In this document: one piece after another, positions 35,188 to 44,274 of the stretch
Layout of the letters: each line of letters begins with the position of its first letter
How positions within the stretch are numbered: position 1 is the stretch's first letter
NCBI RefSeq assembly: GCF_018678075.1
Contig: NZ_JAHHIR010000033.1
Span: forward strand, 62,001 to 126,000
Direction of reading: 5' to 3'
Origin: Epibacterium ulvae
Lineage (GTDB): Bacteria > Pseudomonadota > Alphaproteobacteria > Rhodobacterales > Rhodobacteraceae
Length of the DNA stretch: 64,000 nucleotides
Made by a program: the position numbers and the translations under genes
The notes under the pieces: generated by a model
Database searches by the model: none
Seen by the model: only the letters and a program-made list of their open reading frames with translations
Told to the model about the DNA's origin: nothing

Positions 35188-36155
35188 AAAAAATCGAAGC
35201 CGCCGCCAAACGTTTGCACGGAAACGCACGCATCACGCCCCTGCTGTCCTCCCCCTTTTTGGATGAGATCGCCGGGCGCCAGGTTTTGATCAAGGCCGAA
35301 TGCCTGCAGCACACCGGATCCTTCAAATTCCGCGGCGGCTGGGCGGCCGTCTCCTCGCTTGGCTTTCACGCGCGCAAACGCGGGGTCATTGCCTATTCCA
35401 GCGGCAACCACGCCCAGGGTGTGGCGGCCGCCGCCAAGGCTCATAACACGCCTGCGGTGATTGTGATGCCCGCCGATGCGCCACAGCTCAAGATCGACAA
35501 CACCCGCGCCCTTGGGGCCGAGGTGGTGCTGTATGATCGTATCGGCGGCGAAGACCGCGAAGCCATTGGCGCGAAACTCGCCGAAGAGCGCCGCCTGACG
35601 CTGATCGAACCTTACGAACACCCCGAGGTCATTGCGGGTCAAGGCAGCGTGGGTTTGGAAATTGCACAGCAAACAGCCGCGCTTGGCATTACCAAGGCTG
35701 AGGTCGCGATTTGCTGCGGTGGCGGAGGGCTCGCGTCCGGCGTGGCACTCGCGCTCGAAAAATATGCGCCAAACATGCGCGTCCGCCCCGCAGAACCGGT
35801 TGGTTTCGATGACGTGGCGCGGTCCTTGGCGGCGGGTAAAATCATGTCCAACCCAGCTGCGACCGGCTCCATTTGCGACGCCATTTTGACACCTGAACCC
35901 GGCGCAACCACCTTCCCCATTCTCAAACGCCTCGCGGGGGCCGGTGTCGCGGTCACGGACGCCGAGGCCATGCGTGCGGTCGCCCAGGCGTTCCTGCGTC
36001 TGAAACTGGTGGTGGAGCCCGGCGGCGCGGTCTCCCTTGCGGCGGCGCTTTTCCATCCCGACGCCTTTGAAAGCGATACGGTGATCGCGGTTGCAACCGG
36101 CGGCAACATCGATCCCGCAACCTTTCAAACCGCGCTTAGCGAATTCACGGGTTAA
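35175..36155 (+). CDS. Threonine/serine dehydratase-like PLP enzyme
   Basis: A 326-residue fold-type II PLP enzyme of the IlvA/TdcB/serine-racemase group without a regulatory ACT domain. HTGSFKFRGG holds the PLP-binding Lys51, SSGNHAQGVA binds the substrate carboxylate, and CCGGGGLASG forms the phosphate-binding glycine loop. It would deaminate threonine or serine, or act on 3-hydroxyaspartate as some Rhodobacteraceae homologues do; sequence alone does not decide. GGAG lies 8 bases before the ATG. Confidence 0.87.
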   Translation: MATIEKIEAAAKRLHGNARITPLLSSPFLDEIAGRQVLIKAECLQHTGSFKFRGGWAAVSSLGFHARKRGVIAYSSGNHAQGVAAAAKAHNTPAVIVMPADAPQLKIDNTRALGAEVVLYDRIGGEDREAIGAKLAEERRLTLIEPYEHPEVIAGQGSVGLEIAQQTAALGITKAEVAICCGGGGLASGVALALEKYAPNMRVRPAEPVGFDDVARSLAAGKIMSNPAATGSICDAILTPEPGATTFPILKRLAGAGVAVTDAEAMRAVAQAFLRLKLVVEPGGAVSLAAALFHPDAFESDTVIAVATGGNIDPATFQTALSEFTG

Positions 36156-36169
36156 CCAGAGCAGATCAC

Positions 36170-37366
36170 ATGACGGATTTCACGATCGCATCCTTTAACG
36201 TCAAAAACCTGATTGGCGCGGATCAGGAATACTACCGGTTTCAAAGCTACACGCCCGAGGAATACGCGTGGAAAGTGGACTGGATGGCGGATCAGCTGCT
36301 TACACTGGATGCCGATATTGTCGGCTTTCAGGAGATCTTTGACGAAACCGCCCTGCGGGATGTGATTTCAGAGGCCGATCAACGCGGCATCGCCTCAAAC
36401 GCGGCATCGGTGCCGGATGCCTCCAAACGCTATCACCGCCGGGCGATCTTTCGCAAAATTGCCTATACCCCCTACACGGATGCTGCGCTCGCCTTTGCGC
36501 CAAACGTCAAAGACACCGGCAAGCCCGGCGCACGTCGCCCTGGCCTGGCGATCCTGTCGCGTTTTGGTTTTGCCGAAGACCCAATTGTGATCCAGCAGTT
36601 GGACACACCACTGGACATCCCCCTTACTGCGCTCAGCGGTGACACAGATGCCGGCGGGACCTACCGCGTTCAAAGTCTGTCGCGCCCGATCCTCAAGGCG
36701 CGCGTGCCCATCGGTGACCAGATCGTCACCGTCTTCAACTGCCATCTGAAGTCCAAACTGGGGGAGTTCATCACCCCAGAAGGTGCTGACCATGCAGCCG
36801 AGGCCGATCTTACATTCTATGACGCACCCGGCCGCGCATTGGGCGCTTTGCGCGCGGCTCTGCGCCGTATGGCCGAAGCCTATGTGTTGCGTAAAACCAT
36901 TGTGGATGAGCTGGCTCTTGGCCGTCCCGTCATGGTTCTGGGCGATTTCAACGACGGCGAACATGCGGTCAGCAGTGAGATCATCAGCGGTGAAACACCG
37001 TTTCGCAACTATGCCTGGATGCTGCGCCATGACGCGCGCCACCGCAATGATCGCTACACGGATGATGAAAACACCAACATTTCCGAGGCCATCGATTCAA
37101 TGCGGCTGCGGTCGGCAGAACACATGTTCCTGCGCAAATCCCTGCGCGATGTGGTCTACACCACCGCCTTTGGCGGGGTGCATGAAAGCATCGACCAGAT
37201 CTACATGTCCCGCCACTTTGACCCCACCTGGAACGGCGCATCGGGAGAGATGCAATATTACACCGTGTTGAACGATCATCTGACGGATGGCAGCCACCCA
37301 GAGGCCCCCTATAACAAATTGGCCTCCGATCACGGGCAGATCATGGCACATATGCGCTTGCGCTAG
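36170..37366 (+). CDS. Endonuclease/exonuclease/phosphatase-family protein
   Basis: A 398-residue protein of the EEP (DNase I-like) fold. Visible metal and catalytic motifs are FNVKNL near residue 10, ADIVGFQEIFD with the metal-binding Glu, FNCHLKSKL, VMVLGDFNDGEH and the terminal SDHGQIMA. No signal peptide is present, so it should be cytoplasmic. Possible substrates are nucleic acid or phospho-metabolites. It lies 14 bases after the dehydratase gene and 48 before pcaD. Confidence 0.83.
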   Translation: MTDFTIASFNVKNLIGADQEYYRFQSYTPEEYAWKVDWMADQLLTLDADIVGFQEIFDETALRDVISEADQRGIASNAASVPDASKRYHRRAIFRKIAYTPYTDAALAFAPNVKDTGKPGARRPGLAILSRFGFAEDPIVIQQLDTPLDIPLTALSGDTDAGGTYRVQSLSRPILKARVPIGDQIVTVFNCHLKSKLGEFITPEGADHAAEADLTFYDAPGRALGALRAALRRMAEAYVLRKTIVDELALGRPVMVLGDFNDGEHAVSSEIISGETPFRNYAWMLRHDARHRNDRYTDDENTNISEAIDSMRLRSAEHMFLRKSLRDVVYTTAFGGVHESIDQIYMSRHFDPTWNGASGEMQYYTVLNDHLTDGSHPEAPYNKLASDHGQIMAHMRLR

Positions 37367-37414
37367 CACAGCTTGACGCGGCAGAAAGCCTCAGCCCCGC
37401 TGCAGGAGACCCCT

Positions 37415-38209
37415 ATGCCCATTGCCACCATTGGAGAGATCGACCTTCACTACCGTCTGGACGGCCCCGAGACAGGCGCGCCCTTGGTGTTTATCCACGC
37501 GTTGGGCACCCGGCTCGATCTTTGGGATGAAGTGGTCGACCGCCTGCCCGGCGGGTTGCGGGTCTTGCGTTTGGACCTGCGTGGCCACGGGCACTCCAGC
37601 GCGCCAGATGCGCCCTACAGCATGGGCGCGTTGATCAAGGACGTCGAGGGCCTGTTGGACCAGCTCATGATCCGCGATGCCGTGTGTGTTGGCCTGTCAA
37701 TCGGCGGCATGATTGCGCAGGGGCTGGCGGTGAAACGCCTTGATCAGATCCGGGGGCTGGTGCTGTCAAACACGGCTGCAAAGATCGCCACGCCTGCGAC
37801 TTGGAAAGACCGGATCGCATTGATTGACGACAAGGGCCTGTCGGCCATTGCGGACCCGACGCTGGATCGCTGGCTGGCCCGCAGCAACCGACAAGGCCCG
37901 CTGGCCGATCGGCTGCGCGCCATGATCACCTCAACTTCTCAGGCTGGCTACATCGGCTGTTGCGCGGCGATTTCAGGCACTGATTTCTACACACCAACCA
38001 GCGGGCTGCGCCTGCCGACGCTGGGGATTTGCGGCACCGAAGACGGGTCAACCCCGGCGGATCTGGTGCGCGAAACCGTGGACCTGATCCCCGGCAGCCA
38101 GTTTCACCTGATCCGCAAATCCGGTCACATGCCCTGTGTCGAACAGCCGGAAGAATTTACCGTCCATCTGGTGGAGTTCTTGCAACAGATCGGCCATATC
38201 GAGCCTTAA
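37415..38209 (+). CDS. pcaD: 3-oxoadipate enol-lactonase
   Basis: PcaD hydrolyses 3-oxoadipate enol-lactone to 3-oxoadipate in the protocatechuate branch of the beta-ketoadipate pathway. The 264-residue alpha/beta-hydrolase matches in length and motifs: PLVFIHALGTRLDLWDEV, LRGHGHSSAP, nucleophile GLSIGG, ICGTEDGSTP and KSGHMPCVEQP. The ATG at 37415 has GCAGGAG 6 bases ahead. It is followed by pcaB, but pcaC, pcaGH, pcaIJ and a pcaQ regulator are not in the window. Confidence 0.88.
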   Translation: MPIATIGEIDLHYRLDGPETGAPLVFIHALGTRLDLWDEVVDRLPGGLRVLRLDLRGHGHSSAPDAPYSMGALIKDVEGLLDQLMIRDAVCVGLSIGGMIAQGLAVKRLDQIRGLVLSNTAAKIATPATWKDRIALIDDKGLSAIADPTLDRWLARSNRQGPLADRLRAMITSTSQAGYIGCCAAISGTDFYTPTSGLRLPTLGICGTEDGSTPADLVRETVDLIPGSQFHLIRKSGHMPCVEQPEEFTVHLVEFLQQIGHIEP

Positions 38210-38232
38210 TCGAGACGCTACAGGAGGCCCAG

Positions 38233-39573
38233 ATGGCCGCATCCCTTTTTGAAAGCCAGCTTTACAGCGGCGTGTTTGCTGCGGGCGACGCCGCGCGCCT
38301 GTTCTCAGACAGCGCCGAAGTGCGCGCCATGCTGCTGGTCGAAGGGGCCCTGGCCAAGGCACAAGGCGCATTGGGCGTCATCCCCGCCGACAGCGCCGCC
38401 GCGATCCAACGCGCGGTTATGGAAGTGGCCATTGATCCAGGTGCGTTGCGGGCAGAGACCGCACAAAACGGCGTTCCAGTTCCCGCGCTGGTGGCCGCCT
38501 TTCGGGATGAGATGAACGCGCCCGAACATGCGCAATACGTCCATTGGGGCGCCACGTCGCAGGATATCATGGACACTGCCCTAATGCTGCGCCTGCGTCA
38601 GGTGCTGGCACTGATCGAGGCCGATGTAAAAACAACGGTCGTGCAACTGGCCGCGTTGGCGGACACCCATGCAGATCGACCCATCGCCGGGCGCAGTTTT
38701 GGGCTTCATGCGGCACCAACCTCATTTGGCGCAATTGTCGCAAGCTGGGGCGCGCCCTTGCTGGATGCGCTGGAGGAATTGCCACAGTTGCGGTCGTCAA
38801 ATCTGCTGGTCTCGTTGTCCGGGGCCATCGGCACAGGTGGCGCCCTGGGGGGCCAAGCACACGAGACCCGCGCGGCGCTTGCAGCCGGTCTTGCCCTGTC
38901 TGACCCCAAACGCAGCTGGCACACGGACCGCGGGCCTATCTTGCGCCTTGTGGGTTGGATGCACCGCGTGACCCTTGCCCTCGCCAAATTGGGTCAGGAC
39001 TGTCAGGCCATGGTGCAAACCGGGATTGAGACTGTGAAAATTGCCCAAGGTGGCAGCTCTTCGACCCTACCGCACAAGCAAAACCCGGTCACCGCTGCCA
39101 AACTGGTCGCCCTTGCCCATCACAGCACCGGGTTACACGCGAGCCTGCAGATCAGCGCCCCCCATCAGTATCAACGCGACGCCTCTGCTTGGTTCGCAGA
39201 ATGGTTAAGCCTGCCGTCATTGGTTTTGACCGCTGCGACCGCCGCTCAAAGTGCTGCTGCCCTCAGCAAGGCAATTGCCCCGCGCATTGATCAAATCAAC
39301 ATCGATTTATCGCGTAATTTCTATGTGATCCATTCTGAAGCGTTGACTTTCGCCTTAACCGCCCGATTTACTCGACCCGAGGCGCAGGCTATCGTTAAAA
39401 GACTATGCGCCGAAGCGATGACCCAAGGCGTATCACTTTCTCAAGTTGCAATGGAACAGTTTCCGGATCTTACCCTGGATCAGGTGTTTGATCCGATCCG
39501 CCAGATGGGGACCGCTCCGATCGAAGCGCGCGCATTTTCAAAACGCGCACAGGCATATTCAAAGCCCGACTAA
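38233..39573 (+). CDS. pcaB: 3-carboxy-cis,cis-muconate cycloisomerase
   Basis: PcaB cyclises 3-carboxymuconate to 4-carboxymuconolactone. The 446-residue protein belongs to the fumarase/aspartase superfamily and has its signature GGSSSTLPHKQNP, with GATSQDIMDTA (the superfamily TSxD region) earlier. AGGAGG lies 5 bases before the ATG at 38233; the longer open frame upstream overlaps pcaD and is not real. The product needs pcaC or a lactonase fusion, encoded elsewhere, before PcaD can act. Confidence 0.9.
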   Translation: MAASLFESQLYSGVFAAGDAARLFSDSAEVRAMLLVEGALAKAQGALGVIPADSAAAIQRAVMEVAIDPGALRAETAQNGVPVPALVAAFRDEMNAPEHAQYVHWGATSQDIMDTALMLRLRQVLALIEADVKTTVVQLAALADTHADRPIAGRSFGLHAAPTSFGAIVASWGAPLLDALEELPQLRSSNLLVSLSGAIGTGGALGGQAHETRAALAAGLALSDPKRSWHTDRGPILRLVGWMHRVTLALAKLGQDCQAMVQTGIETVKIAQGGSSSTLPHKQNPVTAAKLVALAHHSTGLHASLQISAPHQYQRDASAWFAEWLSLPSLVLTAATAAQSAAALSKAIAPRIDQINIDLSRNFYVIHSEALTFALTARFTRPEAQAIVKRLCAEAMTQGVSLSQVAMEQFPDLTLDQVFDPIRQMGTAPIEARAFSKRAQAYSKPD

Positions 39574-39820
39574 CGCGAGCGCGGACCACGCTCAAACACT
39601 GCTAAAGATAGAAAATCAAATCTGACCCGAATGCCCATTAATACACTTTTGTGAAATTTAGGGAGGCCGTTCAAATCATACACTTAGCTTGGGAAAGCCT
39701 TCACCAAGGTCTGGCTCAGAGCAGCACCGAAGCCCTTGCAATATCTTTAACTTTGCAAAATCAACATGATGCAAGAGAACGCAGCAAGCTATCGTTCGAT
39801 TAGAATATCCGCTTCAAAGG

Positions 39821-39836
39821 TCTAGCCTATACTAGA
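39821..39836. promoter_or_regulatory. Palindrome upstream of the ArsR gene
   Basis: TCTAG-N6-CTAGA (39821-39836) is a perfect dyad ending 13 bases before the first ATG of the ArsR gene and spanning TATACT, a plausible -10 element. A site here would let the regulator repress itself. The rest of 39574-39849 is AT-rich, with nothing else recognised. Confidence 0.5.
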
Positions 39837-39849
39837 CTTTTTATGCAAT

Positions 39850-40248
39850 ATGCCGACAATCCTCCATAACGAGCAACAGAACTTTACGATTATGAATATC
39901 TCAACCCAAACACCGAAACCCGCACCCGCAGACATGTCGACCAACGCAGCCTCCGCCGCTGCATTCCTTAAAGCATTGGCGCACGAAGGCCGTTTGATGA
40001 TTTTATGTCATCTCGTTGATGGTGAGCGTTCTGTGGGCGAGTTGGAGAACTTATTAGGCTTACGCCAAGCCGCTGTCAGCCAAATGCTCGCACGTCTGCG
40101 CGATGAAGGCATGGTTCACACACGGCGCGCGGGAAAAACCGTCTATTACAGCCTCAAAGATCAAAACGCTGCGCAAGTCCTTGATCTGCTTCACAGTTTA
40201 TTCTGCGACAACGACACCCTACCATCGACTGCGGCCCAAACCTCCTAG
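39850..40248 (+). CDS. ArsR-family regulator with SqrR/BigR-like cysteine pair
   Basis: A winged-helix repressor of up to 132 residues: FLKALAHEGRLMILCHL, then the recognition region GLRQAAVSQMLARLRDEGMVHTRR and the wing KTVYYSLKD. Two cysteines, Cys53 (in RLMILC) and Cys119 (in HSLFC), are 66 residues apart, the same spacing and context as Cys41 and Cys107 of SqrR, the Rhodobacter persulfide sensor; BigR is similar. There is no metal-binding CxC motif of classic ArsR. It may thus sense sulfane sulfur, though no sulfide-oxidation gene is adjacent. Start uncertain: ATGs at 39850, 39892 and 39934 all lack a good ribosome site. Confidence 0.82.
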   Translation: MPTILHNEQQNFTIMNISTQTPKPAPADMSTNAASAAAFLKALAHEGRLMILCHLVDGERSVGELENLLGLRQAAVSQMLARLRDEGMVHTRRAGKTVYYSLKDQNAAQVLDLLHSLFCDNDTLPSTAAQTS

Positions 40249-43200
40249 TTGGAGACATAGCCCGCGACAACCTGCAACAGCTTGAACGCTGTCGGGGCAT
40301 CGTTCTCGACAACGGCGAGGAATTCTTCTTCGCCAATGCGCAGGCAGGTCAGATCTGTTTTGGCCACCATGGTCAGCGCGCGCGGTTCGCGTCGGATCAG
40401 GCCCAATTCGCCAACCAAACGTCCCTGACCAAAGGTCACAATATATCGGTCATCCTGACCTGGTTGTGGCAGGTAAAAATCGGCCTCACCTTCGAGAATC
40501 ATGTAGGCGCCATCTGATGCATCATCGTCTTTGTTAAAGATGACATGGCCCGATTTGGCATCATACCACCGCGCGCCAAAGGCTAACAGGCGCAGCTGGC
40601 GGCGATTTAGGCCCGAAAACAACTCTGTTTGCTCCAATGCGCGTAGTTTCCGGGCAAGGTCAGCGCTGGCAGCGCCATCTTCGACGGTCTCGATACGCAC
40701 ATCATCTGTAACAAGCCGCCCCTGTTGCAGCTCATAATAGACATCAAACACCTCAGGCTTGGCGAATTCCGCGCTGAGATACACCAGCGTGGTGTCGGGC
40801 AGCAGTTTACGCAGGTTCTTATGCACCGCGATCCGCGTTTCCAGATCATAGCTGGCCATGGCGTCATCCAGGATCAGCAGATCCGGGCGTTTAACTGTTG
40901 CCCGTGAAAAGGCCAAAGGCTCGGCAAAACTGGCCGGCAGACCCTGCCCGCCCACCGCAATCGGCAGGTCAAAGATCAGCTCCACCACCAGATCGCGCAG
41001 CCCGTTGTCGATCAGTACCTGGGACACCAGCTTGTGCAGTTCTTCGCCTTTGGCTCCGGCTCCATCGGAGATTTTGCCAAACAATGCGTTTTCCAGAACC
41101 GTAAGCCCCGGTGCAAAGTTCGTCCTGGCGATCGGGACAAAGGTCTTTTGCAAGGCACCACGCATGTCATTGCCATGGGCGCGACGGAATTCCAGGATCT
41201 GTACTTTCATCTCGTCCGTAAAGGCCGGGCCGATTTTCTCGGCCGAGATCCGGAAGGGCACGATCAACAGCTGTGCCAGCTCAACCAGATCCAGCCCATC
41301 GGCCCCGTTTTTGCGCGACTTCTCTGTCAGGGCCAGCGCGGTTTCATATGTGCTGGAGCCGATCCCCAATTTGCGAAACAGCGGGTGATCCACTCCGTCG
41401 ATGCCAAAGGTCTGGCGCAACATATCCACTACATCGTGGGTCAAGGCGACCAGATCGTTGACCAGCCCTAGCTCGCGCAGACGTTCCAGAAACTCGCGCT
41501 GTTGGATCAGCTGTTCTTCGGTCAGCGGCTGGCGGAGCGTTGCGTACAGCAGGTTTTCCGCAACCGGCATCGACGCGTTATAGTCCTGTGGTGAGAAGAA
41601 ATGCGTGCAATCCTGCAAGCCTGCTTCCCGCACGGCGGCTTGGATTTGCGGACGCAAGGACACCAGCCGTTGTGCCAGTTCCGGATGCACCTCGCTTTCA
41701 AAACGCTGCTCCACCCCGCGCCGGAACAGATTGGTTTGCGATCCAATCCCCTCGACCAGCCGAAGCCACCATTCCCGCAGTTCATTTTCACTGTTGAGAC
41801 GCGCCAGCCCCGGTTCGAGCCACTGTGTATCGATGGGGTCGTGACTGTTGCCCGCCTTGATCGCGTCCCGATTGCGCTGCGCGTCAACGGCGCTGCCCTG
41901 TGGTCGCAGACGCATCGGCATCAGCACGTTATCACCAAAAGTGCCCTGAAACAGAATGGGGCGCGACGTCGCATATCCAACCCGCGCCGCAAGAACCGCC
42001 TGATGCAGCTGGCGCAGGTCATGCCCTGCCAATGTCACCGTCCCGGCTGATGGCAAAAGCTCACGCGTCAAAAGCTGCGCGAGGGCCCGGCGATCCTCTT
42101 CGGACGGGGCCGCGATACCGACCACTTTGCCCTTTGGCAGGTCAGCATTCAGGTCTTCTAGAACCAGATTACCATCCGCGTCCCGAACATTCACATTTCG
42201 CAATATGACGTCGCCCTGCAGACGTTCAATCACCTCTGGATCACCTTGCATCAAATGGGCATCGACCATGCCAGATGGCGCAAACCGTTCCTGGATCACA
42301 TCCCAACGCAGCCCCATGTCCTGGGTCTGGTTGTAATAGGTCAGCAGCTCCTTCCAAGGCGAAGCCAGGTCTTTGTAAGCTGCCAATGCGGCGACAAGCG
42401 CCCCAAGCGAGACCTTGCCTTGCAGCACCAGAAAACCACCAACGGCATAAAAGAAAAACGGCGTGAGCTGCGTGATGAAGTTATTGATAAACTTCATGAA
42501 AAACTTCTTTTTGTAGATATCAAATCGGATATCGTACAACCGCCCCAGACGCTCCGTGATCACCGCCAACCGGTATCTCCAACCGCCGTTGATCCGCAAG
42601 GTCGAGGCCCCCGCGGCGCTCTCCCCAATTTCCGAGGCCAGGGCGCGCACCTGATGAATACGCTTCTTGTTCAACAGATTGATCCGACGCTGCAAAACGG
42701 GGATCAACCACCCCTGCAAAGGGATCAGCGCAATCGCCGCCAGACCAAACCAGAAATTTTGGGAGAACAGAAAAAACAGGATCGTCAGCATCTGCCCGGC
42801 CTGCAGCACCGGCTGGCTGATTGCATCCCCCATCAACCCGCCCATCGGCTCGCTTTCAGAGGTGACCATGGACACCAATTCACCCTGACTGACCCGTTCA
42901 AAATAGGGCTGTGGGAACCGCAGAACCCGTTCGATCAGTTGAAAGCGGTAGCGGCGCAACATACGCTCTGCCAGGAACCCCTTCATCGTGTTGATCCGCA
43001 TTTTCAGCAGACCGTGACAGAGAACCGAGACCAGAAAGGCTGCGCACAAGAACCAAAGGTAATGCAACTGCTCCAGTTCGTACCCCATCACGGAAATGGT
43101 GGAGGTCTGCGAGCCGATGGCATCGTTGATAATCCGCTTGGGCAGTTCAAGCGTCAGATACAACAGAGGAAATAAACAGGATGTCACCACAAGCAGCACG

Positions 43201-43289
43201 AGTTGATCGCGCTTGGAGTACTTCCAGATAAACTTAAAAAGAGACCGTTCGATGACCCTGCTCCCGATTGTGGCATCGGCCACGTACAT
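40245..43289 (-). CDS. Degenerate ABC-transporter-like protein with cyclic-nucleotide-binding-like tail
   Basis: A 1014-residue protein. Residues 25-340 are an ABC exporter membrane domain with about six helices. The nucleotide-binding domain that follows is badly altered: the Walker A position (391-402) reads GIAAPSEEDRRA, with no glycine loop or lysine; the signature is VGGQGLPASFAEP (779-791); the Walker B end is LILDDAMAS, with Asp809 for the catalytic Glu. Walker A-like and signature-like sites are about 390 residues apart rather than about 100, so some 280 residues are inserted. The last 130 residues resemble a cNMP-binding domain (FSGLNRRQLRLLAFGA, GAYMILEGEADFYL, GELGLIRREPRALTM). ATP-driven transport is doubtful; a regulatory or structural role is possible. 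Its end overlaps the ArsR gene by 4 bp, convergently. Confidence 0.85.
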   Translation of the reverse strand: MYVADATIGSRVIERSLFKFIWKYSKRDQLVLLVVTSCLFPLLYLTLELPKRIINDAIGSQTSTISVMGYELEQLHYLWFLCAAFLVSVLCHGLLKMRINTMKGFLAERMLRRYRFQLIERVLRFPQPYFERVSQGELVSMVTSESEPMGGLMGDAISQPVLQAGQMLTILFFLFSQNFWFGLAAIALIPLQGWLIPVLQRRINLLNKKRIHQVRALASEIGESAAGASTLRINGGWRYRLAVITERLGRLYDIRFDIYKKKFFMKFINNFITQLTPFFFYAVGGFLVLQGKVSLGALVAALAAYKDLASPWKELLTYYNQTQDMGLRWDVIQERFAPSGMVDAHLMQGDPEVIERLQGDVILRNVNVRDADGNLVLEDLNADLPKGKVVGIAAPSEEDRRALAQLLTRELLPSAGTVTLAGHDLRQLHQAVLAARVGYATSRPILFQGTFGDNVLMPMRLRPQGSAVDAQRNRDAIKAGNSHDPIDTQWLEPGLARLNSENELREWWLRLVEGIGSQTNLFRRGVEQRFESEVHPELAQRLVSLRPQIQAAVREAGLQDCTHFFSPQDYNASMPVAENLLYATLRQPLTEEQLIQQREFLERLRELGLVNDLVALTHDVVDMLRQTFGIDGVDHPLFRKLGIGSSTYETALALTEKSRKNGADGLDLVELAQLLIVPFRISAEKIGPAFTDEMKVQILEFRRAHGNDMRGALQKTFVPIARTNFAPGLTVLENALFGKISDGAGAKGEELHKLVSQVLIDNGLRDLVVELIFDLPIAVGGQGLPASFAEPLAFSRATVKRPDLLILDDAMASYDLETRIAVHKNLRKLLPDTTLVYLSAEFAKPEVFDVYYELQQGRLVTDDVRIETVEDGAASADLARKLRALEQTELFSGLNRRQLRLLAFGARWYDAKSGHVIFNKDDDASDGAYMILEGEADFYLPQPGQDDRYIVTFGQGRLVGELGLIRREPRALTMVAKTDLTCLRIGEEEFLAVVENDAPTAFKLLQVVAGYVSN

Positions 43290-43435
43290 CTAGCCTTGGA
43301 ATGACGTTACGCCAAGACCGACTTGTTACTGTTCCTTTTGTAAGTTCTGTGCATTCTTGCAACGAGCAGTGTTTGCCTATGCGATGAAAAACCGTAAGGT
43401 TCAAACGAATTCCGGGTCTCAAGAAGGACAAACCA

Positions 43436-43828
43436 TTGTCAGAACACGTCGCATCATTGCTTGCCTTGCTTCTGCTGTTGCAGGTCAAACATATGTTTGC
43501 GGATTTCTATTTACAGACCCCACGCATGCTTTCGGGCCGGAGCCTTTATTTTCATATGGGTCGCGCGCAACACGCCAGCGTCCATTTGATTGGAACCGCA
43601 TGTGTTTTGACGATCATGTCCGCACCGCTGAAATTCGCTTTCATTATTTGTATTTTGGAATGGATTGCGCATTTCCACATCGACTTTGGCAAAGCGCGAT
43701 ACAATGAAATGAAAGATCTAAAACCGACTCAGTCCTTGTTTTGGTGGGCAATGGGCACCGACCAAGCGCTGCATCAAGCCACTTATCTAGGCATGGGCTG
43801 GGCTTGGTGCGTTTTTGTTTTGCCTTGA
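43436..43828 (+). CDS. DUF3307 membrane protein
   Basis: A 130-residue membrane protein with about three or four hydrophobic segments. The opening (LLLLLQVKHMFADFYLQTPRM) and the HxxxD-type motif ILEWIAHFHIDFGKARYN with DQALHQATYLGM are characteristic of DUF3307. The start is TTG at 43436 with AAGGA about 7 bases ahead. Function is unknown; it is divergent from the large ABC-like gene. Confidence 0.78.
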   Translation: MSEHVASLLALLLLLQVKHMFADFYLQTPRMLSGRSLYFHMGRAQHASVHLIGTACVLTIMSAPLKFAFIICILEWIAHFHIDFGKARYNEMKDLKPTQSLFWWAMGTDQALHQATYLGMGWAWCVFVLP

Positions 43829-43983
43829 TGCATTTTCGTACCACGCCTCTTCACGATCAAGAGAGCGGCCGCGTCCGGTGACCTGGCGTTCGTCTTTCCG
43901 GACCTTTTGCAACATTCGCGCCCTATTATTCACACCTTGTTTCTTTCGTGCTGTTGCCCTTTTCCGGCGCGCGACGGTTTAAA

Positions 43984-44000
43984 CACATCACCGTGGTGTG
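43984..44000. promoter_or_regulatory. Dyad in the region upstream of the peptide ABC operon
   Basis: CACATCAC-C-GTGGTGTG has 7 of 8 arm positions complementary around a single central base. It lies 275 bases before the ABC operon, in a 446-base gap (43829-44274) with no gene. It could be an operator; no regulator is adjacent. Confidence 0.35.
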
Positions 44001-44075
44001 ACTTTGCCAAACGTCCGTCAATGAGTTTGCCCGTTTGGCGGTTAAATCGTGAAATTTTCAAACAGATACTTTATT

Positions 44076-44097
44076 GTTACCGCACAACATCGGTAAC
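44076..44097. promoter_or_regulatory. GTTACCG-N8-CGGTAAC operator candidate
   Basis: A perfect 7-bp inverted repeat with an 8-base spacer, total span 22 bp, located 178 bases upstream of the peptide ABC operon. Arm spacing is about one and a half turns. The symmetry is typical of dimeric repressor sites. Nothing else is recognised between 43829 and 44274. Confidence 0.55.
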
Positions 44098-44274
44098 GTA
44101 GTTTTCAAAGACCAACCATTGGCGCTCTGACAACGTCCGCTGTGAAAAGGTTTGACGGGTGAAGGAAGCGCAAGCGATGCTGCAAAGCGAGATCAGAACT
44201 GGGAATACAATGCATCGCTGCCCAAAATACGAATATTTGCGCATTCAACCAAACTGCGCGGGGGCAACGGCCTT

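Noticed and set aside
35151-36128. Open frame of 325 codons antisense to the PLP dehydratase gene
   Set aside because: Low-complexity composition and no motif; the sense gene has the complete PLP-enzyme motif set.
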